A stretch of 64,000 bases of DNA, taken from the NCBI GenBank assembly GCA_045536305.1, contig JAZSNH010000029.1, positions 1 to 64,000 of the forward strand, in the 5' to 3' direction. The translations under genes were made by a program, and so were the position numbers. Under the pieces are notes generated by a model, which ran no database searches, was not told where the DNA came from, and worked only from the letters and a program-made list of their open reading frames with translations. Positions within the stretch are counted from its first letter, which is position 1. Every line of letters begins with the position of its first letter. Source of the stretch: JAISGQ01 sp045536305. Lineage in GTDB: Bacteria > Bacillota > Clostridia > Oscillospirales > Acutalibacteraceae. Of this stretch, positions 8,541 to 16,241 are shown in pieces.

Positions 8541-9656
8541 TTATCTTTTCGGCTGCTTTACGGGCATGAGGTAAAATTCAAAATGCTCACCCTCGCAGGG
8601 GGTTATCCTCATGGGCTCCTCGCTCGAACCGAGCTCTATTCTTGCAACATCGGAATCTACCGCTCTGAAAGCATCGAGAATATATTTGTTTCTGAACCAT
8701 ATTTCCTTTGTATCAAAATCGATATCCTCTATCCAGCTGTCGTTAGCCTCGCCGAGATCGGAACGGCATTCAAGGCGGATAGCTCCCTCTCCGAAATAAC
8801 AGCGAACAGGCATATCTCCGTTTGAAAGAAGCATAAGAGCCATACGCTCTGAGCCCTCTATCATTCTGCCTACATTTATTTTTGCTTCCACATCAGGATT
8901 AAGACGAAGCTTTGAAACAGAACGGTAATCTATAAAGCTGCCCTCAAGCACACGGGATAACAGAGTATAATTGCCCATGCTGAACATTACGAACCTTCGC
9001 GCTATCATGACCTGTGCTTCTGCCTCTTCATCGTTGAGCATCTTTTCGACCTCGCTGAGAGTTTTGCCGGGTACGACAAATCCGCTCTCATTTTCGCTCT
9101 TTATAGGCTCTGTGCGGATTGCAACTCTGAAGCCGTCAAGAGATACAAGTCTGAAGCATTCTAAGCCTATTTCAAACTTTACGCCTGTATAAATAGGCTG
9201 CATAAGATTATCGGATACGCAGAATATTGTCTGGTTTATCATTGAACGCAGAGTCTTCTGCGGCAGTGTTATGGCATTTTCGCAGTGAAAATCGGGCAGA
9301 TCGGGAAAATCGCCTGCATTCATTCCTGATACTGTGAAGGATGCGCTGCCTGAGGTTACATATATTTCGTAGTTTTCTTTAACCTCTATAGTTACCTGAT
9401 CGCCTGGAAGCTTGCGGATTATATCCGCAAATATCTTTGCAGGGTGTATTACTATATCACCCTCTTCTTTTATAACTGCTTCTATAGTACAGGTTATTCC
9501 CATATCGAGATTATAGCCGCACAGGTAAAGCCCGTCTGCACGGCTTGCCTTCATGAGGATACCCTCAATTGCTCTTATGGTGGATTTGGGAGATACTGCA
9601 CGGTATACCTTTGATACTGCATCCTGCAATGCATTTCTTTCGCATATCAGTTTCAT
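8541..9656 (-). CDS. dnaN: DNA polymerase III beta subunit (sliding clamp)
   Basis: Beta sliding clamp, 371 aa, a normal length. The N-terminus MKLICERNALQDAVSKVYRAV, the central domain-II stretch with SGMNAGDFPDLP, and the C-terminal YFLMPVKQ-type end (here FYLMPVKQPKR) identify the family. It encircles DNA and tethers polymerase. It lies downstream of dnaA across a 305-bp AT-rich gap, in a block of five leftward genes. No unusual residue was noticed. Confidence 0.97.
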   Translation of the reverse strand: MKLICERNALQDAVSKVYRAVSPKSTIRAIEGILMKASRADGLYLCGYNLDMGITCTIEAVIKEEGDIVIHPAKIFADIIRKLPGDQVTIEVKENYEIYVTSGSASFTVSGMNAGDFPDLPDFHCENAITLPQKTLRSMINQTIFCVSDNLMQPIYTGVKFEIGLECFRLVSLDGFRVAIRTEPIKSENESGFVVPGKTLSEVEKMLNDEEAEAQVMIARRFVMFSMGNYTLLSRVLEGSFIDYRSVSKLRLNPDVEAKINVGRMIEGSERMALMLLSNGDMPVRCYFGEGAIRLECRSDLGEANDSWIEDIDFDTKEIWFRNKYILDAFRAVDSDVARIELGSSEEPMRITPCEGEHFEFYLMPVKQPKR

Positions 9657-9961
9657 AGAATTATTCTTCCCTTTTTATTATTGGTACGATTTAAGATAAT
9701 CATATCATTATCTTTATCTATTAGCTTAGTAGAAGTAGTAGTAATGTGGATTATGGGGAAAAGGACAATAAAACGGCTTGTCCCTAAGGTGGATTTGAGG
9801 TGAGGAAGGGTTTAAAAGTTGTGCGGAAAAATGTCAGTTAAAAAAGAAAAATATTCTTTTCAACATCTTCCCCATTTTCCTCACCTTAGTTTAAGGTGAA
9901 AAATGTGGAAAAAAGGATTACAAAAGCTATTATTTTAAAAATAAATGTTCCACGTGAAACA
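9657..9961. other. dnaA-dnaN intergenic region, candidate part of oriC
   Basis: This 305-bp gap lacks a gene and is AT-rich near 9910-9945. It contains two one-mismatch relatives of the DnaA box TTATCCACA (complement at 9745-9753, and a TGTGGAAAA near 9904) and a perfect palindrome CACCTTA-GTT-TAAGGTG at 9882-9898 with a further AAGGTG at 9786. An inverted pair aggtgaggaa/ttcctcacct lies at 9798-9807 and 9877-9886. Its right edge is a parS site. DnaA-bound sequences on both sides of dnaA are normal in Firmicutes; these box assignments are by eye. Confidence 0.5.
9946..9961. promoter_or_regulatory. parS site 1
   Basis: Sixteen-base TGTTCCACGTGAAACA matches the known ParB target TGTTNCACGTGAAACA. 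It abuts the dnaA stop codon region, as is common for origin-proximal parS in Bacillus. ParB for it is encoded at 21.9 kb. Confidence 0.95.
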
Positions 9962-11257
9962 TTAAGAATTTGTCCTTATGTTTCTTATAATATCATCGAT
10001 CCTCGTTTTGAAATCAGGCTGAGCCTTCATTCTTGCCTCAATCTGGTTTACCGAATAGATAACTGTTGTATGATCGCGGCTTGTGAACTTATCGCCTATA
10101 TCCTTGTATGTAAGATCGGTGACCTGTCTGATGATATACATTGCGGACTGACGAGCAAGAGGAATATTGCCGCTTCTTTTGTTTGAGCGGATATCATCGG
10201 GCGCTACATCGAAGGTGCGCGATACCTCAAGCATAACTCTGTCTATAGTGACAGGAACAGGCTCAACATCGGTAAGGACATCCTTTATTGCGTTCTGTGC
10301 GGTGATTATGCTGGGCTTGTCCTTTTCTATCATCGAAAGTACGCTTATTTTCTTTACAACGCCCTCTATCTGTCTGATGTTGTTTTTAAGCTTTTCTGCA
10401 ATAAAAACACAGATATCATCGCCAAGATCGAGACCCATGTCCTGACCTTTTCTCTTTATAATAGCCATTCTGGTTTCAAAGTCAGGCGGCTGGATGTCTG
10501 CAAGGAGTCCGTTTTCAAATCGCGTCCTCAGTCGGTCATCAAGTGATGCAATTTCCTTGGGAGGACGGTCGGAGGTGAGTACTATCTGATTTCTTTCCTG
10601 ATAAAGAGAATTGAAGGTGTGAAAAAATTCCTCCTGTGTGCTGTCCTTGCCGCCGATAAACTGAACGTCGTCAACAAGCAGCACATCGACCCATCTGTAT
10701 TTGGCGCGAAATTCAGACATATTTTTGTTTTTAAGGGAATCGATAAGCTCTATTGTAAACTGATCTCCCTTGATATATACAATGTTTGCGGTCGGATTCT
10801 TTTTGAGTATCTCGTTTTTTATTGCAAAGAGAAGGTGAGTTTTGCCGAGTCCCGAATTGCCGTAGATGAAAAGAGGATTGTATGCATTGCCCGGGTGCTG
10901 AGCTACGGCGGAGGCTGCGGCAAAGGCAAACTGGTTTGATGAGCCGACTATGAAGTTTGAAAAGGTATATTCATCTGCATCGCTCTTTTTTTCGTTTGCG
11001 TTCGAAAGTTCGGAGGGGATATGCAGCTTTGCGATAAGAGGCAGGCCGGTTACGCTTTTTACAGCGTCCTCTATCTGGGGAGTGAACATGTCTAACACAG
11101 TGGTTCTGATAAAGTTATTCGGCGCCAAGATAACAAATTCGCCCGATCTTATCTCAACGGCGGAAAGAGGCTTTATCCATATCTCATAGGTTACTTCTGC
11201 GATATTCTGGCGAAGTATATCGTTTATTTTGACCCACAGGTCGTGAATAGATTCCAT
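9962..11257 (-). CDS. dnaA: Chromosomal replication initiator protein DnaA
   Basis: AAA+ initiator of chromosome replication (431 aa). Walker A GNSGLGKT covers residues 133-140, Walker B LLVDDVQF covers 193-200, and the DNA-binding helix-turn-helix signature RDHTTVIYSV is at 394-403. The longer frame to 11356 was rejected: MESIHDLWVKI matches the family N-terminus. A weak GAAGGGA precedes the ATG at a longer spacing than usual (about 14 nt), so the start is good but not certain. It is the first gene of the leftward block, opposite rpmH. Confidence 0.97.
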   Translation of the reverse strand: MESIHDLWVKINDILRQNIAEVTYEIWIKPLSAVEIRSGEFVILAPNNFIRTTVLDMFTPQIEDAVKSVTGLPLIAKLHIPSELSNANEKKSDADEYTFSNFIVGSSNQFAFAAASAVAQHPGNAYNPLFIYGNSGLGKTHLLFAIKNEILKKNPTANIVYIKGDQFTIELIDSLKNKNMSEFRAKYRWVDVLLVDDVQFIGGKDSTQEEFFHTFNSLYQERNQIVLTSDRPPKEIASLDDRLRTRFENGLLADIQPPDFETRMAIIKRKGQDMGLDLGDDICVFIAEKLKNNIRQIEGVVKKISVLSMIEKDKPSIITAQNAIKDVLTDVEPVPVTIDRVMLEVSRTFDVAPDDIRSNKRSGNIPLARQSAMYIIRQVTDLTYKDIGDKFTSRDHTTVIYSVNQIEARMKAQPDFKTRIDDIIRNIRTNS

Positions 11258-11570
11258 AGTAAGAAAAAACAGTCCCTTCAAGTAATGGTTGCTTATGAAA
11301 TTCCGCATATAAAAAAGTGCGGAAACAGTATTTCCATAACTATAATATAATAACATATAATTGTAAATTTTTCAAACAAACTGACCTCAAAATAGAAGAA
11401 AAAATTTATATGTTTTCTATATATATTGACGAAATTGATTAAAACACAAAAAGCCAATATATTGTACAATATTACAAGATGTATTCTAAGTCTTGGGGAA
11501 GTAAGATAAAAATAAGCAAAAATATCGCAGAGTGCGGATAATCGTGCCATTTTTTTAACAAAATAATTAC
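11258..11570. other. dnaA-rpmH divergent region, candidate oriC
   Basis: This stretch is AT-rich, holds no gene, and separates the diverging dnaA and rpmH. It holds a TTCCGCA/TGCGGAA inverted repeat (11301-11307 and 11318-11324) in the dnaA leader and a TTATCCGCAC on the complement near 11532-11541, one mismatch from the DnaA box TTATCCACA. This and the similar 9821 TTTTCCGCAC suggest a species variant of the box, which is inference. Confidence 0.5.
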
Positions 11571-11600
11571 TTGACATAACGGTTACCTTTCGTTTATAAT
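11571..11600 (+). promoter_or_regulatory. Promoter of rpmH-rnpA operon
   Basis: TTGACA at 11571-11576 and a perfect TATAAT at 11595-11600, spaced 18 bp, about 75 bp before the rpmH start. It is a near-consensus vegetative sigma-A promoter. Confidence 0.9.
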
Positions 11601-11675
11601 GCACCTTAGCAATGTGTGCGCACAGTTGGCGGCTGTTGTTTTGCCGCCGCACGTTCGGAAAGGAGGACTGCAATA

Positions 11676-11810
11676 ATGTGGAGAACATATCAGCCTAAGA
11701 AGCTTCAGAGACAGAAGGAGCACGGTTTCCGTAAAAGAATGTCATCGAGGAACGGCCGCAAGGTGCTCGCTCGCCGTCGTGCGAAGGGCCGCAAGACTCT
11801 CAGCTACTAA
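11676..11810 (+). CDS. rpmH: 50S ribosomal protein L34
   Basis: A 44-aa basic protein beginning MWRTYQPKKLQRQKEHGFRK, with the L34 RKRMSSRNGRKVLARRRAKGRKTLS core. It binds 23S rRNA in the large subunit. GGAGG lies 9 nt upstream of the ATG; a longer in-frame extension to 11616 lacks any family similarity and was rejected. It is the first gene of the rightward block, next to the origin, as in most Firmicutes. A terminator follows within 45 bp, so part of the transcript probably stops there. Confidence 0.98.
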   Translation: MWRTYQPKKLQRQKEHGFRKRMSSRNGRKVLARRRAKGRKTLSY

Positions 11811-11820
11811 GCTATTATTA

Positions 11821-11846
11821 AAGGCCGCGTGTGAGCGGCCTTTTTA
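11821..11846 (+). terminator. Terminator after rpmH
   Basis: Stem AAGGCCGC (11821-11828) pairs with GCGGCCTT (11835-11842) across a 6-nt loop, followed by a U-rich tail. Confidence 0.85.
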
Positions 11847-11906
11847 TCTTGTAATCGGTTAAGAACAAATTTATTGCTTTTTCGATTGAATCGGGAGATT
11901 ATATCA

Positions 11907-12245
11907 ATGGACGCTCTTGTTACTATGAAAGAAAATTATGAATTCAGGCGCGTTTATGAGAAGGGACACAGCGCTGTTGATAGTCTCCTTGTTACCTATG
12001 CCTTCAAGAGAAAACGCGGCAGCGGAATAAGATTCGGTTTTACCTCGGGAAAGAAGATAGGACATGCCGTAGAACGCAATAAGGCACGCAGGCTGATGCG
12101 TGCCGCGGCACGTGAGCTGTTTTCTTTCATGCATGGTGACTGGGATATTATTTTTGTTGCGCGTACCTCTACTGCAAGGGTAAAAAGCACAGATGTAGAA
12201 AAAGTAATGAAGAAACATCTTAAAAAGCTCGGTATATTATTATGA
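11907..12245 (+). CDS. rnpA: Ribonuclease P protein component
   Basis: Protein subunit of RNase P (112 aa), which helps the catalytic RNA cut the 5' leader from tRNA precursors. The RNR signature ERNKARRLMRAA lies at residues 56-67, and the basic GKKIGHAVERN region precedes it. ATG at 11907 was chosen over an upstream start at 11874 because GGGAG precedes it at normal spacing. Its stop overlaps the yidD start (ATGA). Confidence 0.96.
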   Translation: MDALVTMKENYEFRRVYEKGHSAVDSLLVTYAFKRKRGSGIRFGFTSGKKIGHAVERNKARRLMRAAARELFSFMHGDWDIIFVARTSTARVKSTDVEKVMKKHLKKLGILL

Positions 12246-12592
12246 AACGTGTTTTAATCGCACTCATTCGTTTCTATCAGAAGAATATTTCTTCTAAAAC
12301 ACCCCCCTGCTGCAGGTTTATTCCCACCTGTTCACAGTATGCTGTAACTGCAATAGAGCGTTTCGGAGCGATACGCGGGACAGGCATGGCTATATGGCGT
12401 ATTCTGCGCTGCGGCCCATGGAGTCCCGGAGGTTATGATCCTGTGCCCGAAAGAAAAAGCAAAAAGAAAAAATGTTGCAGTATAAAACACGAAGATGAAT
12501 TAGTTATAAATAATAAAGACACCGATATCTCAGAATCTTCTTTTTCAGGTGTTGACAATGTGAAGGATAACTCGGCAACAGAAAAGGAATAA
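12242..12592 (+). CDS. yidD: Membrane protein insertion efficiency factor YidD
   Basis: Small YidD-family protein of 116 aa. Its family core covers the first 75 residues: an amphipathic N-terminus, the Cys-rich CCRFIPTCSQYAVTAIERFG motif, and CGPWSPGGYDPVP. YidD acts near YidC to aid membrane insertion. The C-terminal extension after residue 78 (KSKKKKCC, then an acidic Asn/Ser-rich tail) is not part of the family core. Coupled to rnpA by ATGA, it sits in the conserved order rpmH, rnpA, yidD, yidC. Confidence 0.93.
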   Translation: MKRVLIALIRFYQKNISSKTPPCCRFIPTCSQYAVTAIERFGAIRGTGMAIWRILRCGPWSPGGYDPVPERKSKKKKCCSIKHEDELVINNKDTDISESSFSGVDNVKDNSATEKE

Positions 12593-12909
12593 AACTACAG
12601 TATTTTTGTAATAATTATTACTTATATTACTTACTGTATTACAAAAAGTGACTTTGCACGCAGTTTTTTTATGATGAACTGTTAAGTGCTGCGAATATAT
12701 ATAACTGCTCAAACACATCACAACTTCTTTGCAGAATATTCGCTTTTATAATTTAATAAGCAAATAAAAACAGAAATAATGTTTCACATTATATTTTGAT
12801 GTTATTTATTGGTTGCTTTATTTAAAAGTATCTTATAAAAACATTGATGCTGCTTATATTAAGAAAGGAGATAAAAGTACACCTTATATACCATATTATA
12901 TAAAAAACG
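12593..12909 (+). other. Gene-poor AT-rich leader ahead of yidC
   Basis: The 317-bp gap has no gene. It includes a perfect 14-bp palindrome GTAATAATTATTAC at 12608-12621. Near 12600 and 12630-12650 it has the shuffled words ATTACAAAAA and TACTGT, which occur in opposite order on the two strands. A strong SD and hairpin, listed separately, lie at 12864-12913. Confidence 0.5.
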
Positions 12910-12913
12910 GTGT
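12864..12913 (+). promoter_or_regulatory. Shine-Dalgarno followed by a hairpin before yidC start
   Basis: AAAGGAG at 12864-12870 is followed, after 8 nt, by a hairpin. ACACC-TTATATA (12879-12890) pairs with TATATAA and, after a short bulge, GGTGT (12897-12913). No start codon sits at normal spacing from the SD, and an in-frame TAA lies at 12901. Folding out the hairpin would place the SD about 10 nt from TTG at 12916. Confidence 0.5.
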
Positions 12914-12930
12914 GCTTGCGTATTTTAAAC

Positions 12931-14202
12931 ATGTGCAGTGGTGATTCCGGTATCCTAAGCTGGCTTGGCAGTATGTTCGGTTATCTGCTGTTCGGCTGCT
13001 ACAAGGTAATGTTCAGCAACTTCGGTCTTGCAATCATTTTGTTTACCGTTCTTACAAGAATCCTGATGTTCCCTATGACCATCAAGCAGCAGAAGTCTAC
13101 CGCTAAAATGCAGAGACTTCAGCCAAGAATCAAGGAAATTCAGGACCGTTACAGAAACGATAAGGAAAAGATGAACAATGAGCTGATGGCTCTTTATCAG
13201 AAGGAAAATTACAATCCTTCAAGCGGCTGCTTGCCCATGCTCATTCAGTTTCCTATCTTTATGGGTCTTTACTATGCCCTTCGCTCTCCCCTGACCCATA
13301 CCTTCCATTATAATAAGGATAAGATAAACTTCCTTATTGAAAAGCTCGTTCCCGAAAGAGTCGGCGATTATTATAATCAGATTTATCTTATCGATAAAAT
13401 CAAGAGCCTCGGTCTTTCAGGAAAGCTTAACGAAATAACCACAAGGCTTTATGTTGAGCTTGACAGCGCCGCTGTGAGTTTTTCGAATCTTGTTTCAGGC
13501 TCGGATCTTCTCTCCGCGTCCGATGCGGCTGTTTCCTCAAGCGATTTTGCGGCCAGCTCTATTGCTGGCGTTGCTGCAAATATGAGCTATGCAGATCCCA
13601 AGCTTTTCAATAATGCTGCGGATCTTGCCGAGACTGTCAGCGGAATAAACAAGATTTCCTCAAGCTTCAATTTCCTCGGTCTCGACCTTCTTGCAACACC
13701 CACTCAGGATAAGCTTAACATTATAATTGTTATTCTTGTATTCGTTGCTTCTGTGGGAAGCATGATCCTTACAAATAAGATCAATAAAACTACCAACGTA
13801 TCAGGCCCCGGCTGCAGCAATCCTATGACTATGGGCGTTGGTATGGGTCTTTTCTCGGCATTTATCTCTTATTCCGTGCCTGCTGCTCTCGGTTTCTATT
13901 GGGTAATAGGCAGCCTTATCAGCCCTGCTCAGTCCTGGATTGTTCAGAAGTTCTTTAATGCAAATATTCTCAATTCCAAAGCAGAGGCTCAGCGTGTGGC
14001 AAGACTCAGATTAGACGAAGCGGCTATTATCGAGGATATTCAGAAACGCAAGGGTAAGAAGGTATTCCTTCCTGTTGAACCCTCGGAAATTGAAAAAGAA
14101 GATGCAGCGAAAGATTATTTTACTTCCAAAAATAATAATAAGAAGAAAAAGAAAAACGGAGGCGGCAGCAGCTCCGATTACCAGGGAAAAAAGAAAAACT
14201 GA
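12931..14202 (+). CDS. yidC: YidC/Oxa1/SpoIIIJ-family membrane protein insertase
   Basis: Membrane insertase for inner-membrane proteins (423 aa from ATG 12931). The conserved block reads FGLAIILFTVLTRILMFPMTIKQQKS, then the cytoplasmic hairpin loop, then CLPMLIQFPIFMGLYYALR. Further helices occur near 265-290, 305-330 and 335-360, and the C-terminus is very basic (KKKKK). Between the second and third main helices it has an insertion of about 130 residues, part of it Ser/Asp-rich. Starts at GTG 12910 or TTG 12916 are also possible, see the SD-hairpin entry. Conserved neighbour of yidD and jag. Confidence 0.93.
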   Translation: MCSGDSGILSWLGSMFGYLLFGCYKVMFSNFGLAIILFTVLTRILMFPMTIKQQKSTAKMQRLQPRIKEIQDRYRNDKEKMNNELMALYQKENYNPSSGCLPMLIQFPIFMGLYYALRSPLTHTFHYNKDKINFLIEKLVPERVGDYYNQIYLIDKIKSLGLSGKLNEITTRLYVELDSAAVSFSNLVSGSDLLSASDAAVSSSDFAASSIAGVAANMSYADPKLFNNAADLAETVSGINKISSSFNFLGLDLLATPTQDKLNIIIVILVFVASVGSMILTNKINKTTNVSGPGCSNPMTMGVGMGLFSAFISYSVPAALGFYWVIGSLISPAQSWIVQKFFNANILNSKAEAQRVARLRLDEAAIIEDIQKRKGKKVFLPVEPSEIEKEDAAKDYFTSKNNNKKKKKNGGGSSSDYQGKKKN

Positions 14203-14220
14203 TAACAGAAGGTGTAAATT

Positions 14221-15288
14221 TTGATTAGAGAAGCTATTATAGAAGCCGAGACTACGGATAAAGCCATACAGCTCGGCGCAGACAGACTTGGTCTTAGTAA
14301 GGACGAAGTCAGCGTTGAGGTACTTGAATACCCCACTCCGAAAAAGTTTGGTCTTTTCGGCGGTTCTCTTGCTAAGGTGAGAGTTTATGTTGAAACAGAT
14401 GAGCCGGAAATCCTGATCGAGGAAGAAGAAGAGGAAGCTCCTGCTCCCGTTGTTGAGACTGCTCCTATCGTTGAGACTGCTCCCGCTGCCGATGAGGCAG
14501 AAGAGGAAGCTGAGGATGAAAAGGATGCTCAAGAAGAGGATAAAAAGGATATTTCCTCCTGCTCTGAAACCGCTCAGATCGCTTATAAATACCTTGATAC
14601 CATACTCAAGGGAATGGGACTTAACAATGCATCTATCAACGTAACCGAAAATGAAGACGGTGCTGTTTTTGAGCTTGTCGGCGAGGGTCTTGGCACTGCT
14701 ATCGGACGCAGAGGCGAAAATCTCACCGCTATGCAGTATCTTGTAAGCCTTGCGGCAAACAACAACCGTGAGTCCTATTACAGAATTTCGATAAACATTG
14801 GAAACTACCGCGAAAAGAGAGAGCAGGCGCTCGATAAGCTTGCAAACAAGGTTGCAGCTCGCGCTCTCAAGATCAACAAGAATCTTGCTCTTGAACCTAT
14901 GAACCCTTACGAGAGAAGAATAGTTCACACTATCGTTCATGATATCGAGGGTGTCAACAGCTGGTCTGTAGGTGAAGATGCAAAGCGTCACGTTGTTATC
15001 GGTCCTGTAGGACTTGATGAAGGCTCTGACGGCTTGCTGTTCAATGCTAACGGCGGCAGAGGCGGCAATCGTGATGGCGGCTATAACCGCAGCGGCAGAG
15101 GCGGCAATCGTGGCGGCTACAGAGGAAATTCCAGAGGTGGCTATAATCGCGGCGGTAATCGCGGCGGCTATAACCGCGGCAGCTACAATAAGTCAAGCTA
15201 CGTATCAAATACCAACTCTGCACCGAAGAGCGACTACAGCGGTTCTCTTTACGGCAGAATTGAGGTTCCAAAGAAGGACGAAGAATAA
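14221..15288 (+). CDS. jag: RNA-binding protein Jag/KhpB (SpoIIIJ-associated)
   Basis: Jag (KhpB/EloR), a cytoplasmic RNA-binding protein usually next to yidC. Residues 1-60 are the Jag-N domain (ending KFGLFGG). An acidic linker with VETAP repeats runs to about 110. A KH domain has GRRG at residues 162-165 and an R3H domain has R232 and H236 in ERRIVH. The C-terminus, from about residue 268, is a Gly/Arg/Tyr-rich low-complexity tail (GGYNRGG repeats) unlike most Firmicute Jag proteins. The start is TTG at 14221, with AAGGTG upstream. KhpB relatives control cell elongation and division in streptococci. Confidence 0.93.
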   Translation: MIREAIIEAETTDKAIQLGADRLGLSKDEVSVEVLEYPTPKKFGLFGGSLAKVRVYVETDEPEILIEEEEEEAPAPVVETAPIVETAPAADEAEEEAEDEKDAQEEDKKDISSCSETAQIAYKYLDTILKGMGLNNASINVTENEDGAVFELVGEGLGTAIGRRGENLTAMQYLVSLAANNNRESYYRISINIGNYREKREQALDKLANKVAARALKINKNLALEPMNPYERRIVHTIVHDIEGVNSWSVGEDAKRHVVIGPVGLDEGSDGLLFNANGGRGGNRDGGYNRSGRGGNRGGYRGNSRGGYNRGGNRGGYNRGSYNKSSYVSNTNSAPKSDYSGSLYGRIEVPKKDEE

Positions 15289-15297
15289 TTTATGCAA

Positions 15298-15333
15298 TAC
15301 CCCTGAAAAAGGATGCATCCTTTTTCGGGGGTA
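15298..15333 (+). terminator. Terminator-like hairpin after jag
   Basis: A long palindrome: TACCCC and GGGGTA arms flank a perfect 22-bp GAAAAAGGATG/CATCCTTTTTC core, with a single internal mismatch. The 3' side is only moderately U-rich, so bidirectional use is possible. Confidence 0.75.
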
Positions 15334-15412
15334 ATTATTTACACTTTCTTAATTGTAAATCCTGTAAGATAATTATATAATTAAATAAATTATTTTGAAA
15401 AGAGGGTTATTT

Positions 15413-16054
15413 ATGAGAAAAAAATCAAGAAGAATCATCGGTTTGCTGTGCTGTGGAGCTTTGCTTCTGACAATGCTGCTTTTTACGGCATGCGCTCACA
15501 GTTCGCCGGAAGGTGCCCTGAAGGCTTACATTAAGGCTCAGGACGATGCAAGCACAAAAGGTATTGTAGAGCTTGTTCCTCCCGATTTTTATGATTATCA
15601 GTACAATCTTAAAATTGCAAACGGCCATACAGAGGCTGAAAGCAAGAAAATGGTCGAGGACAGCTACAAGCCTTTTGCACTCATCAATGACGTGTCAAAG
15701 CTTGATAAGGACTTTGACCCTGCAAAGGATATAAGCTATGATTACACCATCAAGGAGAAATACACCGGTTCCAAGAGCGAGGTAAAAGAGTTTAACGAGT
15801 ATGTAAAGAGAAATATGAATTTCGACATTGATGCAGATTCGATCGTGCTTATCAAATACACCTTCTCAAGAGAATCGAAGAATGAAAGGTTGAGTGTTAA
15901 AAATATTTCTGATTCCGGTGTTGCTCTTAAAATCAGCGGCAAATGGTATTATTTGAATAACGGCATGCAGAATCAGAAATTGTGGGCAGATGCAAAAGGA
16001 TTAAAATTCAACGACGGCGCAGAATGGATATTCAATTGGCTTAATTCCAGATAA
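15413..16054 (+). CDS. Lipoprotein, DUF4878-like
   Basis: A 213-aa lipoprotein. It has a hydrophobic signal with lipobox FTAC at C27. The remaining sequence (SPEGALKAYIKAQDDAS, then two lobes ending GKWYYLNNGM) looks like the NTF2-like/DUF4878 families, in which small extracellular domains carry unknown ligands. ATG at 15413 was chosen because AGAGGG lies 6-7 nt upstream; an in-frame start at 15395 has none. It is a single gene between terminators. Confidence 0.7.
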   Translation: MRKKSRRIIGLLCCGALLLTMLLFTACAHSSPEGALKAYIKAQDDASTKGIVELVPPDFYDYQYNLKIANGHTEAESKKMVEDSYKPFALINDVSKLDKDFDPAKDISYDYTIKEKYTGSKSEVKEFNEYVKRNMNFDIDADSIVLIKYTFSRESKNERLSVKNISDSGVALKISGKWYYLNNGMQNQKLWADAKGLKFNDGAEWIFNWLNSR

Positions 16055-16068
16055 GTTAAAAGCTGTAT

Positions 16069-16100
16069 AATCTCCCCCATGTTTTATGGGGGAGATTTTT
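16069..16100 (+). terminator. Terminator after lipoprotein
   Basis: Stem AATCTCCCCCAT (16069-16080) pairs with ATGGGGGAGATT (16086-16097) over a GTTTT loop, with a T-run after. Confidence 0.9.
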
Positions 16101-16118
16101 ATGGCATGAGCATATAAA

Positions 16119-16134
16119 TGTTTCACGTGAAACA
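16119..16134. promoter_or_regulatory. parS site 2
   Basis: Exact palindrome TGTTTCACGTGAAACA, identical to the consensus parS, upstream of mnmE. Confidence 0.97.
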
Positions 16135-16241
16135 TTTTGATTTTAAGGAGAAGCGATAATTACTGATAGGTTGTAAAAAGGGCAAATGCATGATATAATT
16201 ATATTTTGTAATAAGGCAAATTTGTCGGGAGTGAGAGCAGT

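Noticed and set aside
12780..12800. A fourth parS site (GTTTCACATT)
   Set aside because: Only the left half matches; the right half lacks the CACGTG core.
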